Source: Ruminococcus sp. (GTDB taxonomy: Bacteria; Bacillota; Clostridia; Oscillospirales; Ruminococcaceae). Taken from it: 64,000 bases of DNA. The stretch's first letter is position 1. Every line of letters begins with the position of its first letter. The stretch is from NCBI GenBank assembly GCA_017622925.1, contig JAGAQC010000001.1, positions 1-64,000 of the forward strand. The letters are read 5' to 3'. The notes beneath the pieces were generated by a model. The model worked only from the letters and a program-made list of their open reading frames with translations. It was not told the DNA's origin and ran no database searches. A program made the position numbers and the translations under genes. Of this stretch, positions 1-7,833 are shown piece by piece.

Positions 1-196
1 CTCTCTTGCAGGGCGTTCCCTCTTTTCAAACAGTCATGCTGACTGTTTGAAAATTCACCCTTTGCGGAGCGCTTAAACGCTATGCAGGGCTTCGCCCCGC
101 ACCCCACCAGAGGCGCTGCCTCTGGACTCCGCCAAAGGGACGCCGTCCCTTTGGAATCCCAATGTTAGTTCGCTTAAATTGTTACTGAACAGGTCT
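1..196 (-). repeat. Family A multi-hairpin repeat, copy A1 (cut by window start)
   Basis: Read on the minus strand this copy runs through the same series of palindromes as copies A2-A5: AAAGGGA/TCCCTTT, CAGAGGC/GCCTCTG, a GC-rich stem of the GCGGGGC/GCCCTGC type, AGCG/CGCT, and a CAAACAGTC/GACTGTTTG stem. The distal GGGAACGCCCT hairpin is cut by the window edge. Its inner end decays into CAGTAACAATTTAAG, a diverged form of the terminal repeat seen in A3 and A4. It stops right at the 3' end of the radical SAM gene. Confidence 0.85.
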
Positions 197-197
197 A

Positions 198-809
198 TTA
201 TTCATCGTATTTACGAACACGGAGCTTTGCGCCGAGGGATTCCGCAACAGCTCGGGCGGCTTCGATCTGTTCGGCAGAGATAACGTCCACTACGGACATA
301 ACGACCTCGGAACTGCCCGTTTTAACGCAGTCGGCGGTAAACTTCTGCATTGCCTCCCATGCGTTTTCAAATTTCGGGCGTGTGACGTTCATGTATTCGT
401 CCTTTGTTCCTGCGTTAAGGCTTACGGAAATAACGTCGATAACGCTGCAAAGCTCGGCGGCTATGGAACGTCCGTTTACAAGGTCGCCCAGACCGTTTGT
501 ATTTATTCGCAGTTTAACGCCGTCCGCCTTTGTTCTGAGCCATTCCGCCGTTTTGATAAGAACGTCAAGACGGCAGGTAGGTTCGCCGTATCCGCAGAAA
601 ACTATCTCGCTGTATTTGGAAAGGTCTCGTTTAAGCAGATCGGCAGTTATCTCGTCCATAGAAGGCTCATGCTCCAGCCAAAGGGGGTCTGAACCGTATG
701 CGCCGTCGGCGTTATTTCTTATGCAGAATGTACAAGCGCAAGGGCATTGATTTGTGAAATTCAGATAAAGGTTGCTGCCGACCTCGTATGATATAGTCAT
801 TGCTTTCAT
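198..809 (-). CDS. TatD-linked radical SAM protein
   Basis: A 203-residue radical SAM protein. The cluster-binding motif C-x3-C-x2-C is at residues 22, 26 and 29 (CPCACTFC), followed by a GYGEPT stretch matching the glycine-rich SAM-binding region and an INTNG motif typical of the barrel. The short length and the N-terminal motif NLYLNFTNQC fit the family described as TatD-linked radical SAM proteins; its substrate is unknown. It lies 21 nt downstream of alr on the same strand with a clear Shine-Dalgarno (GGAGG), so the two are probably co-transcribed. A TatD gene is in the window at 4439 but not adjacent. Family assignment is strong; reaction is unassigned. Confidence 0.85.
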   Translation of the reverse strand: MKAMTISYEVGSNLYLNFTNQCPCACTFCIRNNADGAYGSDPLWLEHEPSMDEITADLLKRDLSKYSEIVFCGYGEPTCRLDVLIKTAEWLRTKADGVKLRINTNGLGDLVNGRSIAAELCSVIDVISVSLNAGTKDEYMNVTRPKFENAWEAMQKFTADCVKTGSSEVVMSVVDVISAEQIEAARAVAESLGAKLRVRKYDE

Positions 810-830
810 AATATATACCTCCGTGCAAAT

Positions 831-1967
831 TTATTCGATGTATATTCTCGGGACTCTTTTGGAAATTCCGCACACTACCTCGTAGCCTATCGTACCGTAA
901 AGGGAGGCGAGATCGTCGGCGGTTATACGTTCATCTCCGTCACGTCCTATAAGGGTCACAATGTCGCCCGAGCATGCTTCGGGAACGGCAGAAACGTCTA
1001 TCATCAGTTGATCCATACATACCCTGCCGACTATTTTACAGCGTTTGCCGTGAACGAGAATTTCGCCTTTTGAGGAAAGCAGCCGTGAATAGCCGTCCGC
1101 ATAGCCTATGGTAACTGTAGCGATGCGCATTTCCTTTTCGGCGGTGAAAGTTCTGCCGTAGCTGATACACGTTCCCTCCTTAACGGTCTTGACCTGAGAG
1201 ATCACGGCTTTAAGCTCCATAACAGGCTCAAGACCGTCGGGGATAGGCAGACCTGCGTCGGGGTGAAGTCCGTAGAGAATTATACCTGCTCTTGCAAGGG
1301 TGCTTTTGGGCGTGTTTCTGTAGCAGGCGGCTGCGCTGTTCATGAAGTGGACGTGGGGCAGACGCACGCCGTGTTTCAGAAGGATCTCGTATGTATCGAG
1401 TATGAATTTCTCCTGACGGTCGGTGTAGGAAATATTGTCGGGGGAATCGCTGTCGGCGGCGGCAAAGTGAGTGTAAATGCCCTCGACCGAGATTTTTTTG
1501 ATATTCATTATTCGGAGGACTTCGGCGGCGCAGTCCTCGGGGAGGTCGTATTTCAGACCGATACGTCCCATGCCCGTATCAATTTTTATGTGGCAGCGTA
1601 TGGGTTCGGGAGTATTTTTTGCCAACGCTTCGGCATATTCGGCTGAAACAACGCCTTGAATGATGTTGTACATGGAAATTTCGTGGGCGTATTCGGGAGG
1701 AGTGTAGCCGAGAATGAGTATATCCGCCTCGGGACAGAATCCTCTTACTGCGATAGCCTCGTCAAGGTTGGAAACGGCAAAATATTTAACGCCGCAGTCG
1801 TCCGCAAGACAGCGTATGATATGTTCATCGCCGTGACCGTAAGCGTCCGCCTTGACTACCGCCATGACCTCGGTAGGAGGGGAGTTAAGGCTTTTTATGA
1901 TACTATAGTTTTTTCTCAGTTGTGGCAGAGAGACCTCCGCCCATGCGCGTTTCAGATATGGCTTCAT
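831..1967 (-). CDS. alr: Alanine racemase
   Basis: PLP-dependent interconversion of L- and D-alanine for peptidoglycan. The PLP lysine is Lys39 in the motif AVVKADAYGHG, as in well-studied alanine racemases. The C-terminal domain has the second catalytic tyrosine in CISYGRTF and the conserved CMDQLMIDV and GTIGYE segments. The 378-residue length is normal. Translation starts at an ATG preceded by AAGGACGG. The gene is divergent from the SLOG gene at 2096 and followed closely by the radical SAM gene. No unusual feature is seen. Confidence 0.96.
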   Translation of the reverse strand: MKPYLKRAWAEVSLPQLRKNYSIIKSLNSPPTEVMAVVKADAYGHGDEHIIRCLADDCGVKYFAVSNLDEAIAVRGFCPEADILILGYTPPEYAHEISMYNIIQGVVSAEYAEALAKNTPEPIRCHIKIDTGMGRIGLKYDLPEDCAAEVLRIMNIKKISVEGIYTHFAAADSDSPDNISYTDRQEKFILDTYEILLKHGVRLPHVHFMNSAAACYRNTPKSTLARAGIILYGLHPDAGLPIPDGLEPVMELKAVISQVKTVKEGTCISYGRTFTAEKEMRIATVTIGYADGYSRLLSSKGEILVHGKRCKIVGRVCMDQLMIDVSAVPEACSGDIVTLIGRDGDERITADDLASLYGTIGYEVVCGISKRVPRIYIE

Positions 1968-2028
1968 ATTGCCGCCGTCCTTTCGGGATAGGATTTTATT
2001 AAAAAACAGTTACAAGCTGAAAAAATGC

Positions 2029-2057
2029 TTGCAAAATTTTTCATAATATGCTACAAT
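2029..2057 (+). promoter_or_regulatory. Sigma-A-type promoter for the SLOG gene
   Basis: TTGCAA at 2029-2034 and TACAAT at 2052-2057 with a 17-nt spacer, about 40 nt upstream of the start codon at 2096. The -35 matches four of six consensus bases and the -10 five of six. Confidence 0.65.
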
Positions 2058-2095
2058 TAACATGTGTGTAATTTATATGCGGATGGGGAGTATAC

Positions 2096-2791
2096 ATGTT
2101 TTATTCAAATATAACCGGACTGCCTGTTTATTCCACGCTTGAAGTCAGCATACGGCGTGAAACGGCAGTTTGCGTAACAGGTCACCGTGAAAAGCTCATT
2201 GCGCCCTACAGGAACGACCCCGATATGCTGGGAATAACCCGTACCGCAGTAAAGCTGATGCTTGAACGGTATATCGACATAGTAATGGATAAGGGCTATA
2301 CTACGCTCATTTCGGGACTTGCCGAGGGGACTGATCTGTGGGCAGCCGATCACGCTATCGCGCGTAAAAGATTTGCGCCCGAGTGTAAATTGATAGGGAT
2401 AATGCCGTATTTAAAGCATTCAAACGGCTTTAGCGCGGAGAATACGGAGCTTCTTAAACGTGTGGAGCGTCATGCCGATCTGCTTATCACTACATGCGAT
2501 AACCGAAATATGGTCTACGGGAAAACAGCAGGCTACAACGCAGACCCGCACGTTTACCGTAACAGAAATTTTTTTATGGTTGATAATTCTGCGGCGGTTA
2601 TTGCTTTCCACAGCGAAACGTCGTTGCATTCGGGAACAGGGCAGACGGTAAGATACGCCGAACGCCGCGGTAAACCGATATTCAGCTTCGGGATAGACGA
2701 TGTTTATAACGTCATTGACAATGTCGGAACTGACAAAGCTGCGATATTCGAGGCGTTGAAAAGCATTAAACTCAGCGTTCCGAAGCCCTGA
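2096..2791 (+). CDS. SLOG family protein (DUF1273 / YpsA-like)
   Basis: A 231-residue Rossmann-like protein. The N-terminal VCVTGHRE and the later SGLAEGTDLWAA motif match the SLOG superfamily (YpsA / DUF1273), whose members are thought to bind nucleotides or nucleotide-derived ligands. A later segment, SGTGQTVRYAERRGKPIF, fits the conserved second half. Biochemical role is unknown for this family in general. GGGGAG lies 6 nt before the ATG. It has its own promoter and is followed by a 700-nt repeat-rich gap, so it is probably monocistronic. Confidence 0.8.
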   Translation: MFYSNITGLPVYSTLEVSIRRETAVCVTGHREKLIAPYRNDPDMLGITRTAVKLMLERYIDIVMDKGYTTLISGLAEGTDLWAADHAIARKRFAPECKLIGIMPYLKHSNGFSAENTELLKRVERHADLLITTCDNRNMVYGKTAGYNADPHVYRNRNFFMVDNSAAVIAFHSETSLHSGTGQTVRYAERRGKPIFSFGIDDVYNVIDNVGTDKAAIFEALKSIKLSVPKP

Positions 2792-2872
2792 ATTATATTA
2801 TAGCACAATTTCAGAATTTTGCAAGTGTTTTTTATAACTTAACACGGGAATCAATTTTTAAAGTTTTACAGA

Positions 2873-3089
2873 GAACTTATGCAGGGGGACTCTGTCCCCC
2901 TGCACCCCCTGCCAAAGGGGTGACCCCTTTGGAATCTCTGTTGTCGTGAATTGGACTGTGGCAATCCCCAAATCAAGCACGATACTGTTAGTCTCCATGA
3001 TTACCACAGACCAATTCACGATAATAAACACCAAGAGTTACCGCTTTAACAGAAAGTAAAAGGAAACAGAATCCGCTGTATAAGTTGAC
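2873..3089 (-). repeat. Family B palindromic repeat, copy B1
   Basis: On the minus strand it reads ACTCTTGGTG, then a long stem beginning CGTGAATTGG and ending CCAATTCACG, then ACAGAGATTCC, the AAAGGGG/CCCCTTT hairpin and a GGGGGAC/GTCCCCC hairpin. The outer ends (AGTCAACTTATAC and GCATAAGTTCTC) resemble the terminal inverted repeats of other copies. It abuts copy A2 in the opposite orientation. Confidence 0.85.
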
Positions 3090-3112
3090 TGTAAGACTTA
3101 AAATTGATTTAC

Positions 3113-3319
3113 GTCATAACTTAAGTGAACTAACATCGGGATTCCAAAGGGACGGTGTCCCTTTGGCGGAGTCCAGAGGCAGCGCCTCTGGCAGGGTGTG
3201 GGACAGAGTCCCACATAGCGTTTAAGCGCTCCGCAAAGGGTGAATTTCCAAACAGTCCGTCGGACTGTTTGGAAAGAGGGAACGCCCTGCAAGAGAGGGC
3301 GTTCCCTTAAGTTTATGAC
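3113..3319 (+). repeat. Family A multi-hairpin repeat, copy A2
   Basis: Six consecutive palindromes can be read: AAAGGGA/TCCCTTT, CAGAGGC/GCCTCTG, GTGGGAC/GTCCCAC, AGCG/CGCT, CCAAACAGTCC/GGACTGTTTGG and AGGGAACGCCCT/AGGGCGTTCCCT. The ends form an inverted repeat: GTCATAACTTAAG on the left and CTTAAGTTTATGAC on the right, differing by one base insertion. It occupies the gap between the SLOG gene and the LCP-like gene together with B1. Confidence 0.88.
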
Positions 3320-3361
3320 ATTGGTCGCCCATTAGTTTTTACGTTTTGTTTAACGACAGTG

Positions 3362-3402
3362 TTCAACATTTCTTAACATTGCGCTATTGTTGAAATGTTG
3401 AA
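3362..3402. promoter_or_regulatory. 11-bp perfect inverted repeat upstream of the LCP-like gene
   Basis: TTCAACATTTC at 3362-3372 and GAAATGTTGAA at 3392-3402 form a perfect inverted repeat with a 19-nt spacer in AT-rich DNA, 130 nt before the LCP-like start codon. It could be an operator or a hairpin; no promoter was placed with confidence. The rest of 3320-3532 shows nothing further that I can name. Confidence 0.35.
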
Positions 3403-3532
3403 AACTCTGTTGATAAACTATTCTGCGTTATATTTTATTAACATTTACAGTTGGATAAATATTTTTATTCACAGTGAGTGAATATTCCGTGCAAAAAAAT
3501 ATACCGACCGTTATTGAAGGGAGAATTTTATC

Positions 3533-4438
3533 ATGGCAAAGAAGAAAAAGAAATCAGGAAGTATTGCAGTACCGTATCTTTTGACGATATTTATAGGCAT
3601 TCTTGTTATAGGCGGCGGCACGTTCCTGCTTCTCCGTCATTTGGGGATACTGGGCGGCAGCGATGAACTGCCCGAACCTCCGAAAAGACAGGTGTCTACC
3701 GTAACATATGCGGATAACCACACCGTACTGTTTATTCTTGACGAGCCTGATAAAAAAACTTCCTCCACATTTATGCTTATGAGGTCTGTTCCAAAGGATA
3801 AGAAGGTCGTGTTTATCGGAATACCGTCAAATACGATCGCGCTTGTAGGCGATGTACAGCAGAGTATATCCTCGGCTTACGAATCGGGCGGAGCTTCCTC
3901 GGCGGTCGAGTTTACCCAAACGGTGTTTGGCGTGACCGTGGACAGATATATGCGGCTGGATTCGGAGGCTCTTATAAAGGTATGCGATATACTCGGCGGC
4001 GTTACGTACCCTATTTCCGAGGACATCGCGGGCTTTAACGGCGACGGTACAGAACAGTATCTCAATTCGGAGCAGGTGGAGAAGCTTATCACTTATTCGC
4101 TTTACGGCGACGGCGAGATAGAGCGAGCTTACGTAGTCGGCTCGGTATTCTCCTCGATGCTCAATCAGGCAAGCGGCGTGAGAATTTCCGACAACCTCGA
4201 TACAAGCTTCAATACGCTTGTAAATATGGTCGATACAAACATCACAGCCGTAGACTATAAAAAGCGTAAGGCAGCCATAAAAAATATGCTGAGCAGGGGT
4301 TCAACGGTCGGCACGTTCCTTATAATGGGCGGCGAAAAGGCTTATGAGGACTTTATTCCCGATCAGGGCTTTATAGACGAGTTTAAAGAGAAGTATTACA
4401 GCTACGACGAGAGCAGCGGCGAGGAAGACGAAGAATAA
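3533..4438 (+). CDS. LCP-like (LytR-CpsA-Psr fold) membrane protein, probably catalytically altered
   Basis: 301 residues: a very basic N-terminus (KKKKKS), one membrane segment at about 11-35, then an extracellular domain. The order of motifs follows LCP proteins, which attach glycopolymers to peptidoglycan: FMLMRSVPKDKKVVFIGIP, then SISSAYESGG, VFGVTVDRYMRLD, and ILGGVTYPI. But the usual SIPRDT motif reads GIPSNT, lacking the pyrophosphate-binding arginine, and the later arginine-rich motif is also degenerate. It may be a non-catalytic relative. The acidic tail ends one base before the tatD start codon, so the two are translationally coupled. Shine-Dalgarno GAAGGGAG precedes the ATG. Confidence 0.7.
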   Translation: MAKKKKKSGSIAVPYLLTIFIGILVIGGGTFLLLRHLGILGGSDELPEPPKRQVSTVTYADNHTVLFILDEPDKKTSSTFMLMRSVPKDKKVVFIGIPSNTIALVGDVQQSISSAYESGGASSAVEFTQTVFGVTVDRYMRLDSEALIKVCDILGGVTYPISEDIAGFNGDGTEQYLNSEQVEKLITYSLYGDGEIERAYVVGSVFSSMLNQASGVRISDNLDTSFNTLVNMVDTNITAVDYKKRKAAIKNMLSRGSTVGTFLIMGGEKAYEDFIPDQGFIDEFKEKYYSYDESSGEEDEE

Positions 4439-5206
4439 ATGGTAAATATATTTGACACTCATGCCCACTACGCCGACCATGCCTTTGACGGGGACAGAGC
4501 GGAGGTTCTCGAAAGACTGCCCGAAATGGGGGTCGCATACGTTATGCTTGCCTCCTCGTCGGTCGAGGATACGGCGGAGAACGCTTCACTTGCCGAGAAA
4601 TACGGGTATATCTACGCCGCCTCGGGAGTTCACCCCGAAAGCGTTGACGCAAATCCCGAAAACTACCTTGACATCGTGAGGGCGGCGGCTCTCGGTTCGG
4701 AAAAGGTAAAAGCGATAGGAGAGATCGGACTTGATTATCACTATGAGGGTTATTGCCGTGAAAAGCAGATAAAGCTTTTTGAGGAACAGCTTGCGCTTGC
4801 CGATGAGCTTGACCTGCCTGTGATAGTCCACAGCCGCGACGCCTGCGAGGACACCCTTAACATACTTAAAAAGTATAAGCCTAAGGGCGTGGTCCATTGT
4901 TTCAGCGGTTCGGCGGAAACGGCAAAGGAAATAATTAAGCTCGGCATGTACATAGGCTTTACGGGCGTTCTGACGTTTAAAAATGCGAAAAAGGCTTTGA
5001 GGGCGTTGGCGGAAGTTCCTATAGACAAGCTGCTTCTGGAAACCGATTGTCCGTATATGGCTCCCGTACCGTTTCGGGGCAAACGCTGCGACAGCTCCAT
5101 GATAGCCTATACTGCGGCGGCTGCGGCAGAGGTAAAGGGCATGGACGTACAGGAGCTTATTGATATTACCTGCGAAAACGGAAAAAGATTTTACGGAATC
5201 AAATAG
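4439..5206 (+). CDS. tatD: TatD family metal-dependent hydrolase (DNase-like)
   Basis: 255 residues with the complete TatD metal-site motifs: FDTHAHYAD at the N-terminus, GEIGLDYH near 95, PVIVHSRDA near 127, HCFSG near 155 and ETDCPYM near 205. Members are divalent-metal hydrolases with 3'-5' exonuclease activity on DNA or RNA. The ATG follows the stop codon of the LCP-like gene directly, with no spacer. The radical SAM partner family often found beside tatD is encoded at 198-809 on the other strand. Copy A3 of the repeat begins 16 nt after the stop codon. Confidence 0.93.
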   Translation: MVNIFDTHAHYADHAFDGDRAEVLERLPEMGVAYVMLASSSVEDTAENASLAEKYGYIYAASGVHPESVDANPENYLDIVRAAALGSEKVKAIGEIGLDYHYEGYCREKQIKLFEEQLALADELDLPVIVHSRDACEDTLNILKKYKPKGVVHCFSGSAETAKEIIKLGMYIGFTGVLTFKNAKKALRALAEVPIDKLLLETDCPYMAPVPFRGKRCDSSMIAYTAAAAAEVKGMDVQELIDITCENGKRFYGIK

Positions 5207-5222
5207 CATGCAATTATTTTAA

Positions 5223-5486
5223 CACTACCCACAACTTATGCAAACTAACATTGGGATTCCAAAGGGACGGTGTCCCTTTGGCGGAGTCCAGAGGCAGAGC
5301 CTCTGGCAGGGTGTGGGACAGAGTCCCACAAAAGCGTTAAGCGCTCCGCAAAGGGTGAATTTCAAAACAGTCCAATGGACTGTTTTGAAAGAGGGAACGC
5401 CCTGCAAGAGAGGGCGTTCCCTTATTAAGAACACGGTACGACGTGCCTTTAATAAAGGAAGAAAATCGCTAAAGTTGTAGACAGTG
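5223..5486 (+). mobile_element. Family A MITE-like element, copy A3, with 10-bp direct repeats
   Basis: The element starts CACTACCCACAACTT and ends AAGTTGTAGACAGTG, an imperfect terminal inverted repeat. ATTATTTTAA stands directly outside it on both sides (5213-5222 and 5487-5496), as expected of a target-site duplication. Inside are the six family A palindromes; the fifth reads CAAAACAGTCC/GGACTGTTTTG, so both arms have changed relative to A2. It fills the whole gap between tatD and the PP2C gene and carries no credible gene. Confidence 0.88.
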
Positions 5487-5509
5487 ATTATTTTAAGGGT
5501 GGAACTGCG

Positions 5510-6262
5510 ATGTACTATTGCTGCGGAATTACGGAAAAAGGCGTTATGCCTCATAATGAAGACGCTCTGCTTATCGGACGGCACGTTATGACCGCAGGCA
5601 TGATAGAGCAGCGTTTGGAGCCGCCGTTTATAATGGCTGTTTCGGACGGCGTATCGGGGGAAAATTCAGGCGAGATCGCTTCGGTGATGTGTCTTGAAAG
5701 CGTAAGGCAGCTCGAAGAACTGCGGAAAAATCAGCTTCATGCAGGTCTTATGGAGATCCACGAAAAATTGGCGGAATACAGCCGCAACGCCCCCGAAAGT
5801 CGGAATATGCAGACAACTCTCTGCGGAATTGCCGTTGACGATGACGAAAGGGTCTGCGCATTCAATGTGGGGGATTCCCGATTGTACCGTTTCCGTGAGG
5901 GTAAGCTCAGGCAGCTTTCCAGAGACCAGTCCCTTGTGCAGCTTTTGTACGAGGAGGGTTCTATTACCCATGAGGAGCGTAAGACCCATGTTCACAGGAA
6001 TATTATTTTCCCTGCATTCGGCAACATCAAGGACACTCCGAAAATAGACATCGAGGAGATAGAGGGCGGATTCGAGTACGGCGATGTGCTTCTTATATGT
6101 TCGGACGGCTTGTCGGATTATCTTTCGACCCTCGACATACAGGAGGTAATGGAGCTTCCCAAAAGTCTTACAGACCGTCTTGAAATGCTTGTAAAGACAG
6201 CTCTTGAACACGGCTGCGGCGACAATATTTCCGTAGCGGCAGCGTTGTTTATTGATAAATAA
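5510..6262 (+). CDS. PP2C-type serine/threonine phosphatase
   Basis: 250 residues with PPM/PP2C metal-binding motifs in order: NEDALLI at about 17, VSDGVSGENSG at about 47, NVGDSRLYR near 120, CSDGLSDY near 200 and GCGDNISVAA near 238. These place Mn/Mg-binding aspartates where expected, so it should be active on phosphoserine/threonine proteins. It is separate from the stp-prkC pair at 59.7-62.9 kb and so is the second PP2C of the window. AAGGGTGG, partly formed by the direct repeat that flanks A3, serves as Shine-Dalgarno. The gene is bracketed by copies A3 and A4. Confidence 0.9.
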   Translation: MYYCCGITEKGVMPHNEDALLIGRHVMTAGMIEQRLEPPFIMAVSDGVSGENSGEIASVMCLESVRQLEELRKNQLHAGLMEIHEKLAEYSRNAPESRNMQTTLCGIAVDDDERVCAFNVGDSRLYRFREGKLRQLSRDQSLVQLLYEEGSITHEERKTHVHRNIIFPAFGNIKDTPKIDIEEIEGGFEYGDVLLICSDGLSDYLSTLDIQEVMELPKSLTDRLEMLVKTALEHGCGDNISVAAALFIDK

Positions 6263-6300
6263 AAAGCAGATACGGCAAAATGCGTCGAATCTGCTTTTTT
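6261..6300 (+). terminator. Intrinsic terminator after the PP2C gene
   Basis: AAAGCAGAT and ATCTGCTTT form a stem around a 15-nt loop that is followed by a T run, directly after the stop codon. Confidence 0.85.
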
Positions 6301-6312
6301 GTATTATTTTAA

Positions 6313-6566
6313 CATTATCCACAACTTAAGCGGTTCTCTGTTATTAAAGCGTTCTAATATCGGGATTCCAAAGGGACGGTGTCCCTTTGGCGGAGTCCAG
6401 AGGCAGCGCCTCTGGTGGGGTGCGGGGCAAAGCCCTGCATAGCGTTTAAGCGCTCCGCAAAGGGTGAATTTCAAAACAGTCCTACGGACTGTTTTGAAAG
6501 AGGGAACGCCCTGCAAGAGAGGGCGTTCCCTTAATAGGAACATAATTCCTTAAGTTGTAAATAGTA
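6313..6566 (+). mobile_element. Family A MITE-like element, copy A4, with 10-bp direct repeats
   Basis: Left end CATTATCCACAACTTAAG and right end TTAAGTTGTAAATAGTA form the terminal inverted repeat. The same ATTATTTTAA that flanks A3 stands at 6303-6312 and 6567-6576. The third internal stem is GCGGGGC/GCCCTGC instead of GTGGGAC/GTCCCAC in A2 and A3, changed on both arms. The right direct repeat contains the folC stop codon. It separates the convergent PP2C and folC genes. Confidence 0.88.
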
Positions 6567-6567
6567 A

Positions 6568-7830
6568 TTATTTTAATGATTTTAATGTTTCGGAAAATTC
6601 TTTATACATATAAAGAGAACCCACAGCTATCAGCGGAAGTCCTTGTGTTTCGGCGTACCGAACGCTTTTTCTCACACCCTCCGCCACCGAATCGCAGGGA
6701 ACAGCGTCAATGCCGTATGCGGTAAAGACCTCTGCAAGAGCTTTGCTGTCCAAAGCCCTCGGATTGTCGGGAGCTGCCGTAAAGGCGGTATCCGTGAATT
6801 TTCCCAGTAATTCGGGATAAAGTCCGTATTCCTTATCAGCCATTACGCCTATGAGCAGTACGACCTTTCCGCTGAAATACGTTTCAATGCTTTCAGCCGC
6901 ACGGATAATTCCGTCGGGATTGTGCGCGCCGTCAAAAATTATAAGCGGTTTTTCGGAAACTATCTCGAACCTGCCTTGATTGCGAGCCTTGGAAATTCCC
7001 GAGATGACCGCGCTGTCGGGAATTACGATACCCTCATTACACAGAAGTTCAACTGCTGTCAGGACGTTGGCAAGATTAAAAGCCTGATACGTCCCGAGCA
7101 TGTGGGATTCAAGTGTTCCGAAGCGTTTATGCCGAAAGACGGTCTTATTAATATCACGGCTGACGACTTCGAGAGCCGAATGGTCGGCAAGCGTGAGAGG
7201 GGAATTTTTTTCTGCGGCGGCTGCGGAGATAACTTCATAAGCTTCGCTGTTGTTACCGCCGTAGAGAACGGGACGCCCCTGTTTGATGATTCCTGCCTTG
7301 TGCCGCGCTATTTCTTTTATTGTGCCGCCGAGAAAAGCGGAGTGGTCAACGGCGATATTTGTAATGACCGAAAGCAGCGGCTTTTCGACCACATTAGTGG
7401 AATCAGTGTCGCCGCCCATGCCGCACTCGATAAGCGCAATATCGCATTTTTTTCGGCGGAAAAGCTCGTATGCGGCGGCGGTCAGGACTTCAAATTCAGT
7501 GGGCTTGTCGGCCATATCCTCGCAGATCGGGACAAGCTCCGTAAAAAGCGTGTCAAGCTCTGCAATGGAAATTTGTCTGCCGTTTATGCGAAAGCTGTCG
7601 GTAACGTCCGTAAGAGCAGGGGAGGAGAAGCTTCCCACGGTGAAGCCGGCTTCAGCGAGAACGGCGGACATCATCACGCCGAAAGAACCCTTGCCGTTTG
7701 TGCCTGCAATGTGTATCACAGGGAGGGCATTCTGCGGATCGCCGAGCCTTTTGCAAAGTTCGGAAATGCGTTCAAGCCCTAATTTGCTGCCTCTTTCGGC
7801 GGCTTTTTTTAAATATTTCAGGGAATCCAT
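6568..7830 (-). CDS. folC: Bifunctional folylpolyglutamate synthase / dihydrofolate synthase
   Basis: 420-residue Mur-ligase-family enzyme adding glutamate to (dihydro)folate or to dihydropteroate. The ATP-binding loop is HIAGTNGKGS at about 39-48, followed by GSFSSPALTD, ALIECGMGGDTDSTN and NIAVDHSAFLG. The C-terminal domain has FDGAHNPDG. It starts 3 nt after the folT stop codon, so both genes share a transcript controlled by the tetrahydrofolate riboswitch upstream. Its stop codon lies inside the 10-bp repeat bordering element A4. Confidence 0.94.
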   Translation of the reverse strand: MDSLKYLKKAAERGSKLGLERISELCKRLGDPQNALPVIHIAGTNGKGSFGVMMSAVLAEAGFTVGSFSSPALTDVTDSFRINGRQISIAELDTLFTELVPICEDMADKPTEFEVLTAAAYELFRRKKCDIALIECGMGGDTDSTNVVEKPLLSVITNIAVDHSAFLGGTIKEIARHKAGIIKQGRPVLYGGNNSEAYEVISAAAAEKNSPLTLADHSALEVVSRDINKTVFRHKRFGTLESHMLGTYQAFNLANVLTAVELLCNEGIVIPDSAVISGISKARNQGRFEIVSEKPLIIFDGAHNPDGIIRAAESIETYFSGKVVLLIGVMADKEYGLYPELLGKFTDTAFTAAPDNPRALDSKALAEVFTAYGIDAVPCDSVAEGVRKSVRYAETQGLPLIAVGSLYMYKEFSETLKSLK

Positions 7831-7833
7831 ATT

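Noticed and set aside
3098-6543. Reverse-strand open frames in family A copies coding similar peptides (for example CGALKRYVGLCPTP)
   Set aside because: They arise from the conserved palindromes. The frame is shifted in A5 by one base and stopped in A1, substitutions follow stem pairing and not codon position, and no ribosome-binding site is seen.
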